DNA of 15,533 nucleotides from Mycobacteriales bacterium (GTDB lineage Bacteria; Actinomycetota; Actinomycetes; Mycobacteriales; Mycobacteriaceae), in NCBI GenBank assembly GCA_018376445.1, contig JAHABL010000017.1, positions 1 through 15,533 on the forward strand, read 5' to 3'. The position numbers were made by a program, and so were the translations under genes. The notes under the pieces are model-generated. The model saw nothing but the letters and a program-made list of their open reading frames with translations, made no database searches and was not told where the DNA came from. Below are positions 6,925 through 14,557 of the stretch, one piece after another. Every line of letters begins with the position of its first letter. Position 1 is the first letter of the stretch.

Positions 6925-8067
6925 ATGCGCCAGCCAATCCGTCACACCCATCCATCCGTTTCACTCCGCTCCCCCAGCGCGTGTGTCTCGGCCACACTTG
7001 CCGCCGCGACCCTCGCTGCTACTTTTGCAGCCACTCTTTCGCTGCTCATGGTCTCCCCCGCCGCCGCCTCGCCCACACTCCCCGCACTCCCCGCACTCGA
7101 TGCCACCGGCTCGCCTGGCGCAGGTCGCGCAGCCGTCACCCTCTCCCCCGGCGCAGCAGCCGCCTCGCCCGGTGCATCCCACGCAGCGATCACAGCCTCC
7201 GCGGCAGCCGCGGCGGGCACGTCACCCATCTTGGGGCCGGGACCCGTCCTCATGCCACCTATCCGCTATGTGGCCTTGGGCGATTCCTTCGCCGCCCTCT
7301 CCGACCTACTCCCCACCGCCACTCTCCCGCAGAAACCTGCCCTCGCCCCGGGCCATCCCACCTTCTGGGCGCGGCTGCTCTGCCTTAACAGCGCCCGCAA
7401 CTACCCGCGCCTCGCCGCCGTCGAGTTGGGGGCGGAACTGCGGGATGTGTCCTGCAGCAGCGCCACTACCGACAATTTCCGGGATCCCCAATACCCGGGT
7501 GTGCCGCCGCAGCGGGATGGCCTTCGCCCCGATACGGAGCTGGTGACGGTGACGTTGGGCGCCAACGACACATAGATCGCCTACCTTATCTGGGACTGCC
7601 CGCTGGGGTTCGTCTATGCGCCCAGCCAGCAGGAGGGCTGCGCGAAGCTGGCGCAGAAGAATGTGCAGCAGCGGCTGAACGCCCTGCCGGCGAAGCTGGA
7701 TGCGCTGCTTGCCGGGATTAAGCAGGCGTCGCCGCACGCGGTTGTTATCTTCACCGGCTACATGGCCGCTCTGGATGAGGGCGTGGACTGCGCCCAAACC
7801 AAGAACATGCTGCCCGGGGACCGCGCGTTTGTGATGTCCTACCAGCGGCAACTCAACGGGGCAATCCGGCAGGCCGCCGCCCGCAACCATGTGTACTCGG
7901 TGGGGACGGTGCAGGAGCCGGGGCATTCCGTGTGTGCCGCACCCAACCAGCGCTGGGTGGGCGGCCTGGGGCTGGACACCAACTCCTACCCGCTGCACCC
8001 CACTTACGTGGGGCAGGTGCACATGGGGAACCTGGTGGCAGCCAAGTACCGGGAGGTTACCCGGTAG
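6925..8067 (+). pseudogene. Secreted SGNH/GDSL-type esterase interrupted by an in-frame amber codon
   Basis: From the ATG at 6925 (GGAGG four bases upstream) the frame encodes a secretory start: Arg/His-rich n-region, then TLAAATLAATFAATLSLLMV and an ASP/AAAS cleavage area. An Ala/Gly/Ser-rich linker follows, then the SGNH domain. The nucleophile block is YVALGDSFAALSDLL (Ser about 121) and the glycine/Asn block is TVTLGANDT. Directly after it comes TAG at 7573-7575 (codon 217). The same frame continues without further stops to 8067 and includes the last block, DTNSYPLHPTYVGQVH, with the Asp and His. So one nonsense change separates the two halves. Family members are extracellular esterases or lipases of mycolic-acid bacteria. 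The truncated product would lack the catalytic Asp/His. Suppression or a base-call error are the alternatives. Confidence 0.85.
8047..8066 (+). terminator. Inverted repeat at the convergent gene ends (possible terminator)
   Basis: TACCGGG (8047-8053), a six-base loop and CCCGGTA (8060-8066) form a perfect 7-bp stem overlapping the esterase stop codon. A second stem CCCCGC/GCGGGG follows (8075-8080 and 8090-8095), overlapping the end of the MFS gene. No T-tract follows either, so intrinsic termination is uncertain. Confidence 0.35.
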
Positions 8068-8081
8068 TCTGCGCGGCCCCG

Positions 8082-9467
8082 CTACGCCTCGGCGGGGGTG
8101 CGCTTCAGCTGGTCATCCACGTAGCCGGGGGCGGCCGCAATGTAGCCGGCGATGGCGAAGGGGATGACGAGGACCAGACAGAAGATGAGGGGGACGGTCC
8201 AGCCGGTGGTGGCTTGCAGGAGGATGCCGACCAGCAGTGGGCCCAGGCTGGCGATGAGGAAGCCGAAGGATTGGACGAAGGAGGAGAGGAGGGCGGTGGT
8301 GTCGCCGCTGCGTCCGCTCCAGCCGATAAGGGTGAGGGCCATGGGGAAGGTGGTGTTGGCCAGGGCGAAGAGGATGACCCATAGCCAGGGCACGCTGGCG
8401 GGGGCGAGGAGCATGCCCAGGTAGGCGGGGGCGGCGATGGCGGCGGTGCCGGCGACGAGGAGCCGCGGGTTTTTCACTTTGCCTAGTAGCGCGGGAGCGA
8501 GCATGGCGCCGGGGATGGAGAGGAGCTGCATGAGGCCGGCGAGCATGCCGGCGTAGTTTTGGGAGACGCCGTAGTCGCGGAAGATTTGTGCGAGCCAACC
8601 CATTTGGACGAAGGCGTGGAGGGATTGGAGGCCGAAGAAGAGGGCAAGGGCGCAGGCTTTCTTGGAGCGGAACATCACCCACAGTTTGGCGGGTTCGGCC
8701 CCGGCTGCCGCGTTTGCTGCGTCCGCGTCGACGGCTGCGCTGGCTGCCGCCGTGTTGCCCGGTGCATTTGCTCCGGTGGGCGCTGCTACGTCCGCGTCGG
8801 CAGTAATGTCCGCGTCGGCAGTAATGTCCGCGTTGGCAGCACCACTCGCGCCGGCACCGTCACCAGCCGCAGCACCGTCACCCACCGCAAGCCGGTGCTT
8901 CTTCTGCAGGACAACGAGGATCCCAGCGGGGACCACCGCAAGCACAGCCAACAAACCCCAGAAGCCAACGGCGCCACGCCAGCCGGTGCTCATGCTGTGG
9001 CTCATGGGCGCAACCACCACGGAGGAAAGGAACGCCATGGCAGTGAGCGCCGTGGAGTAAACCGCAGTGTAGGTGGGGATTTTCGCGGGGAAATGCGTTT
9101 TGATGAACGCCGGCATAAGGACGTTGGTGATGGCGATGCCGGCCAAGGCGACAATGGTGAAGACGAGGAACCCGGCACTGCCCCCCATAAAGGCACGGAC
9201 GATCAGCCCCAGACTGAGGGCAACCATGGCGACCAGCATGGTGGAGTGGAGACCGAGGGTGCGGGAGGCCAGAGGGGTGATGAGTCCGACGAGGGCAAAG
9301 ATGAGGGTGGGGAGGCTGGTGAGGAGGCCGGCCAGCGAGTCCGACATGTGCAGACCGCCCTGGATTTCTTGGAGGACGGGGGCGATGCTGGTGACGCCGG
9401 CGCGCATGTTGAGCGCGAAGAGGACTACGGCGACCACGAGGAGTACGTGCAGGTGCGTCTTTTTCAC
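8082..9467 (-). CDS. Major facilitator superfamily transporter, CynX/NimT-like
   Basis: The 461-residue protein has 12 likely membrane helices in two halves. The opening is typical of the CynX/NimT family: LNMRAGVTSIAPVLQEIQ, with the SLAGLLTSLPTL segment between helices 1 and 2. Members move small organic anions or drugs such as cyanate or nitroimidazoles; the substrate here cannot be told. The central loop (about residues 195-258) between the halves is enlarged by Ala/Asp-rich repeats (ADITADADITADADVAA), where relatives have a short charged loop. The start is GTG at 9467 with GGAGGG almost adjacent, an unusually tight spacing. It converges on the broken esterase gene and is divergent from the CRISPR locus, forming its left border. 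Confidence 0.9.
   Translation of the reverse strand: MKKTHLHVLLVVAVVLFALNMRAGVTSIAPVLQEIQGGLHMSDSLAGLLTSLPTLIFALVGLITPLASRTLGLHSTMLVAMVALSLGLIVRAFMGGSAGFLVFTIVALAGIAITNVLMPAFIKTHFPAKIPTYTAVYSTALTAMAFLSSVVVAPMSHSMSTGWRGAVGFWGLLAVLAVVPAGILVVLQKKHRLAVGDGAAAGDGAGASGAANADITADADITADADVAAPTGANAPGNTAAASAAVDADAANAAAGAEPAKLWVMFRSKKACALALFFGLQSLHAFVQMGWLAQIFRDYGVSQNYAGMLAGLMQLLSIPGAMLAPALLGKVKNPRLLVAGTAAIAAPAYLGMLLAPASVPWLWVILFALANTTFPMALTLIGWSGRSGDTTALLSSFVQSFGFLIASLGPLLVGILLQATTGWTVPLIFCLVLVIPFAIAGYIAAAPGYVDDQLKRTPAEA
8790..8841 (-). repeat. 18-bp tandem repeat in the MFS central loop
   Basis: On the plus strand the unit GTCCGCGTCGGCAGTAAT occupies 8790-8807 and 8808-8825 exactly, and a third partial copy with one change follows to 8841. 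It encodes repeated ADITAD in the minus-strand protein and keeps the reading frame. Confidence 0.8.
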
Positions 9468-9638
9468 CCCTCCACCCTACGGTGTTCCCTGGTCTGTGCG
9501 GTTATCCCCGTGCCATCTTATTTCGGTGCCACCTTATATCTGTGGTGACGGGGTGCGCGCGGCACGATGCCGGGCCTCCAAGCTATTTGTAAGCTGACGA
9601 CAACAATGTGGCAATCGGAGCTTTGTTTGGGTGGTGGC

Positions 9639-9647
9639 TGCTACACT
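9639..9647 (+). promoter_or_regulatory. Extended -10 promoter of the tracrRNA
   Basis: TGCTACACT is an extended -10 (TG, one base, TACACT). Start of transcription six to seven bases later would be at 9653-9654, exactly where the anti-repeat TAGAGAAG begins. No good -35 is present at 17-18 bases, which fits extended -10 promoters. Confidence 0.5.
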
Positions 9648-9652
9648 TTAGG

Positions 9653-9750
9653 TAGAGAAGAAAACAATAAGCCGGAAACTCGTTAGTTCCGGTTGAATTC
9701 TCACCAGTTTCTGGTAATTAAAACCGCCCTTCGTGGGCGGTTTTCCTTAT
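9653..9750 (+). ncRNA. tracrRNA of the type II-C CRISPR system
   Basis: The 5' end TAGAGAAG-A-AAACAA (9653-9667) is the anti-repeat. It pairs with the start of the minus-strand repeat, GTTGTTTCTCTTCTCTA, as an 8-bp helix, an internal loop (CU against A) and a 6-bp helix plus a G-U pair, the usual shape of a type II crRNA-tracrRNA duplex. Three hairpins follow: CCGGAAACT/AGTTCCGG with one bulged A (9672-9692), ACCAG/CTGGT with loop TTT (9703-9715), and the terminator. About 95 bases, close to known II-C tracrRNAs. It sits between the divergent MFS gene and cas9. The pairing is seen in the sequence; the ends are inferred from the promoter and terminator. Confidence 0.87.
9720..9744 (+). terminator. 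Rho-independent terminator of the tracrRNA
   Basis: AAAACCGCCC (9720-9729), loop TTCGT, then GGGCGGTTTT (9735-9744) form a 10-bp stem, followed by a pyrimidine-rich run CCTTATTTCTC. It also serves as the last hairpin of the tracrRNA and insulates cas9 from tracrRNA transcription. Confidence 0.9.
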
Positions 9751-9763
9751 TTCTCACAAAAAT

Positions 9764-9795
9764 GTGACACCCATATGTTTTAGTTAATGTGTCAC
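9764..9795 (+). promoter_or_regulatory. GTGACAC-N18-GTGTCAC inverted repeat in the cas9 promoter region
   Basis: Perfect 7-bp arms at 9764-9770 and 9789-9795 flank an 18-base AT-rich stretch that includes TATGTT (9774-9779), a possible -10. The site lies between the tracrRNA terminator and the cas9 start, so it may be a regulator-binding site over the cas operon promoter. In a transcript beginning upstream it could also fold as a hairpin. Confidence 0.45.
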
Positions 9796-9807
9796 CGATT
9801 CAAAACC

Positions 9808-9829
9808 CTTTTTTCTCTTCTCTGGAGTC
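9808..9829 (+). promoter_or_regulatory. CRISPR repeat-like sequence at the cas9 ribosome-binding site
   Basis: The cas9 leader contains TTTCTCTTCTCT (9812-9823), identical to bases 5-16 of the crRNA-sense repeat. Over 22 aligned positions 17 match, reaching into the Shine-Dalgarno GGAG (9824-9827), which is five bases before the GTG start. The tracrRNA anti-repeat can therefore pair here (CTTCTCT with AGAGAAG, plus U-A pairs across the same loop). Function is inferred. Confidence 0.6.
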
Positions 9830-9832
9830 CTT

Positions 9833-12800
9833 GTGCGCACCACCCTTGACCCTATTCCCACGCTTCCTGTTGGAGGTTCCTACGTCGTCGGTATTGATGC
9901 CGGCCAAAACTCCGTGGGTTTGTTCGCCCTCGCGCTCACCGCGGAAGGCGTCCCGCACGAGATCCTCGCCATGCAATCCGTCATCCATGATGGTGGCCTG
10001 GACCCCGACAAAGCTAAGAGTAACCAGACTCGCAAAGCCTCTGCTGGTTTCGCCCGCCGTGCCCGCCGCCGGCTACGCGTCGAAAAGAAGCGTCTCAACA
10101 AGCTGGACAAACTACTCGATGCGCAGGGCTGGCATGGCCGCCAGGAAGCAGAATTTCCCACCCAAATCTGGGAGGATCGTTACCGCGCTACAAGCTCTTA
10201 TATTGAAGATGACGAAGAACGCGCCCAGGTTCTGGGGGAAGTTTTCCGGCACATTGCCCGCCACCGTGGTTGGCGGAACCCTTACCAGCCTTTAGCAGAT
10301 CTTTTCGACGATGAAAGCCACTCGGATGCTTTCACGCGCCTGGTCTCCAATGCGCAACGGGTGGGTGCCCGTGTGGATGACTCTGACACAGTTGGGGCAA
10401 TCGTTTGGTCCGCTTTACAGTGCCCCCACCCCGTTGGACTCGACCCGGAGGATGAGGCACGGTGGGCGAACTCAAACCAGCTGCGTATACGTACCCTTGG
10501 TACCGAGTCCAAGAAGCGGCCTGGTCTTATTGATGGCCGCCTATTCCAGGTAGATAACGTCCACGAAATCCAGCGGATTTGTGCCACCCAAAACATTCCT
10601 GCCGAACTGGAAGAGCAGCTGCTGGGAACTATCTTCTACCAGAAGAAAGCATCGGCAGGCGTCATGCAGACCGTTGGGCGATGCGGGCTCCAGCCTCAGT
10701 TGCTGCGCTGCTCGAAAGCCCACCCGGAGTTTCAGCGCTACCGCATTGCCGCCACCCTGGCGACACTCAAGATTAAGGAGGGCCACTCGGCACGTTTCCT
10801 CACCGCTGAAGAGCGCCAAAAAGTGGCTGCGGAACTACACAATCCCCACACCACAATCTCTACGTGGGGTGATGTTGCGGACCTCCTCGGTATTGAAGCG
10901 CCGCAGTTGACGGGCATCGCCTCCACAACACCCGATGCTGAACTCATTGTTGCTGCCCGCCCACCAGTCGACACCACGGCCATCAAGATGGCGACGAAGG
11001 CAAAACCCTTCCTAAAGAAATGGTGGAACGATGCCGCTCCCGAACAACAGCAAGATTTCATCGAGCTGCAAGTCAACTACGACACGGATAACCCGGACGT
11101 CAACAACTACTTGTTGACGCTCACCCCCACCGAACTGGCGGAGATCGAAACGTTCTCTACAAAGGAGCTTCCCAAGGGCCGTGCTTCCTTCGCTGCGGAG
11201 ACTTGTCGTATTCTCGCCGATCATCTCCTGAACAGTGACGACTCTCTCGCCGATGCGATCGAGAAGAATTTCCACCGTAAGCCGACAGTGGCACAACTTA
11301 CGGAGAGTACCGGCATTGCTTCGGTGGACCGGTCATTGAAGATTGTGTCTCGCTTCTTACAAATGGCCCGCAATTATTGGGGAGAGCCGCAGGCTATCAC
11401 CGTGGAGCTCGCCCGTGAGGGTCTGATGAGCGCAAAAGCAAAGGCCGAGATGGAATTCCAGCAACGTCGTGCCCGGAAAGCACGCCAAACACTGCAAGAA
11501 AAGCGCGGCATTCGGGAAGACAACCGCCGGGATACGCTACGCGCTGAAGCCCTCCACAGGCAGAACAACCGTTGCCTTTACTGCGGTGCGCCCATTGATA
11601 TGCACAGTGTGGAAATGGACCATATTGTCCCGCGCTCCGGTCCCGGTGCTACCAACCGGGTGACCAACCTAGCAGGGTCATGCCACCGCTGCAACCAAGC
11701 TAAAGGCGGCAGAACTTATGCCGAATGGGTGAAACAAGACCATCCCACCTACACCAATCGCAAGATGGTGGATGACTTTGTTAACCACAGTATGAATTTA
11801 GAGAATCAGGCCCTCCCCAAGAAGTCCATGCAGAAGGAATACCTGCGTGCGCTACACACCGTGGGCAAGGAAGACGCCCTAGATTCTCGCTCGCTCGCAC
11901 CAACAGCGACCATGGGCACTATTCTGCGAGGAAGACTAGAAGCAGAATTCCCCGAGACGAAAGTCAACGTGCTCGCTGGTTTTATCACTGCAGAAGCACG
12001 TCATGCTGCCGGATATTGGGGCCTTCCTACACTCCATATTGAGGGCGATCCGCATGACAATAACAAACGTATTGACCGGCGGCACCACGCCATTGACGCT
12101 GCAATCATGTCTATTACACGTCCCTATGCGGCACAAGTACTAGCGCAACGCAAGGCACTTCGCGACCAAGAGAAGACACTTGGTAGTTCCTACCGCAGCG
12201 CAACCGTCAGCAACTTTTATGGTTCATGGAAAGACTTCCAAGGCACAGACATTGCCCACAAAACTGCCTACCAAAGGTGGCTCAGCAACTCTCAGGTGCT
12301 TATTGGCCTAGTTGCCGAGAAACTTCTCAACGACGACATTCCGGTTTGGACCCCATTGAGGCTTTCCCGAACAAGCGGGCGCGCCCACGAAGACGAAATC
12401 CGTCCTTTGGCCCACCGGCCTGTGAAGGCAGCTTTAACCGCAAAAGAAGTTGACGCTTCCGCAACAGAGGCGCAGTGGTGTGCGCTGACGCGTTGTGAAG
12501 ACTACGACGAGAAGACGGGGCTTCCAGAAAACCCAGAACGGCGCATCGTTATCAACGGTACGCACCTCGGGCCGAATGATGACCTTGAGTTCTTCACTCC
12601 CAAAGACAACAAAAAACCAGACGCCATTTGCGATCAGGCAGCTCTAAAAGTCCGCGACGGCTGGGCGGCGGCCGGCGACTTCCACCACCTACGTCTCTAC
12701 CGTATCCCGCAGAAAAAGGGCTTTGCGTACTACTTCATGCGTGTACTGCCCTTTGATCTCCCCACCGAGGGTGACCTCTTTAGCTATGAGTTACCCCCGC

Positions 12801-13258
12801 AAAGCATTTCCATCCGCCAAGCACATCCAAAACTCAAAGTTGCACTAAAGAAAGGCGAGGCGGTCTATCTGACCTGGTTGGTGAAGAATGATGTCCTTGA
12901 AGTTGATGACAAAGCACTGAGCGGCGTCGGTAAGACTCTTGAAGAGGTCATTCCGAATGCCACTCGTCGGTGGAGAGTCATTGGTTTTGACAACATGTCG
13001 GCGAAAATCAAGCTTGCTCCTGTTCTCACCAGCCCCGAAGGGGTATTAGGCAAGCAAGGCGGGTCTTCCGTTGACTCTCGTTTTGATGAGGCTACTAGCG
13101 GCAAGCTGAAGCAAACTGTCCTGGCACCTAACGGATGGCGCCCCTCGGCACAAGTGCTTATGCGAGGCCCGCTTCGTGTTATTCGATACGATGCCTTGGG
13201 CAGAGAGCGACTCAGTGCACGGTCGCCTCTTCCCTTTACCCTCATTATTGAGCCATGA
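9833..13258 (+). CDS. cas9: Cas9, type II-C RNA-guided DNA endonuclease
   Basis: Cas9 cuts DNA matched by crRNA-tracrRNA. RuvC-I is YVVGIDAGQNSVG with catalytic D22. The arginine-rich bridge helix is about 64-95 (GFARRARRRLRVEKKRL). A short recognition lobe follows. RuvC-II is ITVELAREG with E525. The HNH domain has MDHIVPRS with D596/H597 and N621 in CNQAKG. RuvC-III is RRHHAIDAA with H752 and D755. C581, C584, C617 and C620 form two CxxC pairs around the HNH core, like the zinc site of Actinomyces AnaCas9. The C-terminal part from about 770 would be wedge and PAM-interacting. At 1141 residues it is in the compact II-C range, with all catalytic residues intact. The start is GTG with GGAG five bases upstream. 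Its stop overlaps the cas1 start (ATGA). Codon use looks less extremely GC-rich than the left flank, hinting at transfer. Confidence 0.98.
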   Translation: MRTTLDPIPTLPVGGSYVVGIDAGQNSVGLFALALTAEGVPHEILAMQSVIHDGGLDPDKAKSNQTRKASAGFARRARRRLRVEKKRLNKLDKLLDAQGWHGRQEAEFPTQIWEDRYRATSSYIEDDEERAQVLGEVFRHIARHRGWRNPYQPLADLFDDESHSDAFTRLVSNAQRVGARVDDSDTVGAIVWSALQCPHPVGLDPEDEARWANSNQLRIRTLGTESKKRPGLIDGRLFQVDNVHEIQRICATQNIPAELEEQLLGTIFYQKKASAGVMQTVGRCGLQPQLLRCSKAHPEFQRYRIAATLATLKIKEGHSARFLTAEERQKVAAELHNPHTTISTWGDVADLLGIEAPQLTGIASTTPDAELIVAARPPVDTTAIKMATKAKPFLKKWWNDAAPEQQQDFIELQVNYDTDNPDVNNYLLTLTPTELAEIETFSTKELPKGRASFAAETCRILADHLLNSDDSLADAIEKNFHRKPTVAQLTESTGIASVDRSLKIVSRFLQMARNYWGEPQAITVELAREGLMSAKAKAEMEFQQRRARKARQTLQEKRGIREDNRRDTLRAEALHRQNNRCLYCGAPIDMHSVEMDHIVPRSGPGATNRVTNLAGSCHRCNQAKGGRTYAEWVKQDHPTYTNRKMVDDFVNHSMNLENQALPKKSMQKEYLRALHTVGKEDALDSRSLAPTATMGTILRGRLEAEFPETKVNVLAGFITAEARHAAGYWGLPTLHIEGDPHDNNKRIDRRHHAIDAAIMSITRPYAAQVLAQRKALRDQEKTLGSSYRSATVSNFYGSWKDFQGTDIAHKTAYQRWLSNSQVLIGLVAEKLLNDDIPVWTPLRLSRTSGRAHEDEIRPLAHRPVKAALTAKEVDASATEAQWCALTRCEDYDEKTGLPENPERRIVINGTHLGPNDDLEFFTPKDNKKPDAICDQAALKVRDGWAAAGDFHHLRLYRIPQKKGFAYYFMRVLPFDLPTEGDLFSYELPPQSISIRQAHPKLKVALKKGEAVYLTWLVKNDVLEVDDKALSGVGKTLEEVIPNATRRWRVIGFDNMSAKIKLAPVLTSPEGVLGKQGGSSVDSRFDEATSGKLKQTVLAPNGWRPSAQVLMRGPLRVIRYDALGRERLSARSPLPFTLIIEP

Positions 13259-14166
13259 CAACGAACCGTTGGCGGATAGTGGACTTCTCCAGTTTTGAGG
13301 GGGAGGTCTACTATTCTGGCGGCCAGTTGACTGTTGTTAAGGAGGGGAAGCGGAAGGTTAAGGTTCCGCTGGTCGACGTAGCTGTTATCCTCATTGGCCC
13401 GAAGACGATGGTGACCGGTGGGACCATCGACGGTGTTGCTCGTAATGGTTGTTCGCTGCTGGTGTGCGACTGGAAGCGAGAGCCTGCTGCGGCACTGCAC
13501 CCGTGGTCGTTTCACACTAGGGTTGCTGCACGGCAAAGAGCGCAGGCTTCTCTTTCTGTGCCACGCCAGAAAAATGCTTGGAAGATGCTGGTTCAAGGGA
13601 AGATCCGTGGACAGGCACATAACCTCAAAGCTATCGACATCAATGCGGCGCAACATCTAGAAGAACTTGCGAAAAGCGTTCATTCTGGGGATCCGGAAAA
13701 TGTTGAGGGCACCGCTGCAAGCTACTACTGGCGCCGACTGTTTGGCCCGGATTACCGCCGTGATGCTAATAGTCGAGACAACATTAATGGTGCTCTCAAT
13801 TACGCCTACACCATTCTTCGCGGCCATGTGATGAGGAGTCTCACTGCAGCTGGTCTAGCCCCTGTGCTGGGGATTCACCATAAGCATCGTGGTAATAACT
13901 TTGCTTTAGCAGATGACCTTATTGAGCCCTTCCGGCCGTTTGTGGACTACCACGTCCACACCATGCTGGAGGGCTCCACACTCACTGATCTTTCTATTCC
14001 TGAAACGAAACGCGAACTCGTGGCTCTCACCCAGGGCCAATTTGCACCGGGGGGCGACACGCTCCCAACGGTAATTCAAGACCTCTGTACAGCTTTTGGG
14101 CAGTACGTAGAGGGCGATATTCAGACCTTGCCAGTGCTGTATTGGGAAGGCCCTTTTGTGGAGTAA
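13255..14166 (+). CDS. cas1: Cas1, CRISPR spacer integrase
   Basis: Cas1 with Cas2 inserts new spacers into the array. The 303-residue protein has the N-terminal beta domain and the type II Cas1 catalytic helices. E151 in PENVEGTAASYYW, H208 in LGIHHKHRG and E224 in ALADDLIEPFRP are the expected metal ligands (H209 is the alternative for the His). Length is normal. The ATG lies inside the last codons of cas9 (4-base overlap), so translation is probably coupled. No csn2 or cas4 follows, which places the locus in subtype II-C. Confidence 0.97.
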   Translation: MTTNRWRIVDFSSFEGEVYYSGGQLTVVKEGKRKVKVPLVDVAVILIGPKTMVTGGTIDGVARNGCSLLVCDWKREPAAALHPWSFHTRVAARQRAQASLSVPRQKNAWKMLVQGKIRGQAHNLKAIDINAAQHLEELAKSVHSGDPENVEGTAASYYWRRLFGPDYRRDANSRDNINGALNYAYTILRGHVMRSLTAAGLAPVLGIHHKHRGNNFALADDLIEPFRPFVDYHVHTMLEGSTLTDLSIPETKRELVALTQGQFAPGGDTLPTVIQDLCTAFGQYVEGDIQTLPVLYWEGPFVE

Positions 14167-14169
14167 GTG

Positions 14170-14490
14170 ATGAGTGAGCAAAAAGTGTGGTCACTAGTCA
14201 TGTTTGACGTCCCAACGAAAACTAAAACCCAGGTTCGTGCCTACACTCAGCTTCACAAGGAGCTACTTTATCTGGGCTTTACTCACCTTCAACATAGTGT
14301 GTATGCCCGCTACGTTCCTTTTGTGGAACCTATTGCCGGTATTTACAAATGTATTAAGGCGGTGTGTCCGCCTGGTGGAGATATTCGGATGATTCTTATA
14401 TCTGACAGCCAGTGGGGAAAGCAGGTCAGAATTTTTAATGAGGAGGAAGAAAAGCCCGAAGATCCTCCCGACCAACTCGAAATTTTCTAA
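14170..14490 (+). CDS. cas2: Cas2, CRISPR adaptation subunit
   Basis: Small ferredoxin-fold protein that forms the core of the Cas1-Cas2 integrase complex. The first strand WSLVMFDVPTKTK carries the family Asp, and the central HLQHSVYARYVPF and DIRMILISDSQWG segments are typical. The C-terminus is acidic (NEEEEKPEDPPDQLEIF). An in-frame GTG at 14167 directly follows the cas1 stop. The ATG at 14170 is preferred because GGAG at 14160-14163 is then six bases upstream. About 106 residues, normal length. The array begins 49 bases after its stop. Confidence 0.95.
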   Translation: MSEQKVWSLVMFDVPTKTKTQVRAYTQLHKELLYLGFTHLQHSVYARYVPFVEPIAGIYKCIKAVCPPGGDIRMILISDSQWGKQVRIFNEEEEKPEDPPDQLEIF

Positions 14491-14504
14491 CCCTAAATGC
14501 AGTA

Positions 14505-14557
14505 AACCTGCAGATAAACCTCTAAGAATCAGGATTTCGGAAGTCTATCTGCAGGTT
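14505..14557 (-). other. Inverted half-repeat next to the array, forming a 15-bp hairpin with the first repeat
   Basis: AACCTGCAGATAAAC (14505-14519) is the reverse complement, with one change, of GTCTATCTGCAGGTT inside the first repeat (14543-14557), with 23 bases between. In a minus-strand transcript the one change becomes a G-U pair, so all 15 positions pair. A small alternative stem TGCAG/CTGCA exists at 14498-14512. This could end or cap the pre-crRNA, or act as an anti-repeat for the half not covered by the tracrRNA. Confidence 0.6.

Noticed and set aside
8559..9548. A 329-codon plus-strand frame opposite the MFS gene
   Set aside because: Hydrophilic low-complexity shadow of a clear 12-helix transporter.
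9601..9652. A full-length anti-repeat extending upstream of 9653
   Set aside because: Bases before TAGAGAAG do not match the remaining repeat (GTCTATCTGCAGG) beyond chance and are better explained as the extended -10 promoter.
12865..13656. A 263-codon minus-strand frame across the cas9-cas1 junction
   Set aside because: It overlaps two well-identified cas genes and shows no motif; an anti-CRISPR or antitoxin reading would be speculation.
14491..14539. A leader sequence between cas2 and the first repeat
   Set aside because: The anti-repeat orientation puts the leader at the far end of the array; this short segment contains the inverted half-repeat instead of an AT-rich leader.
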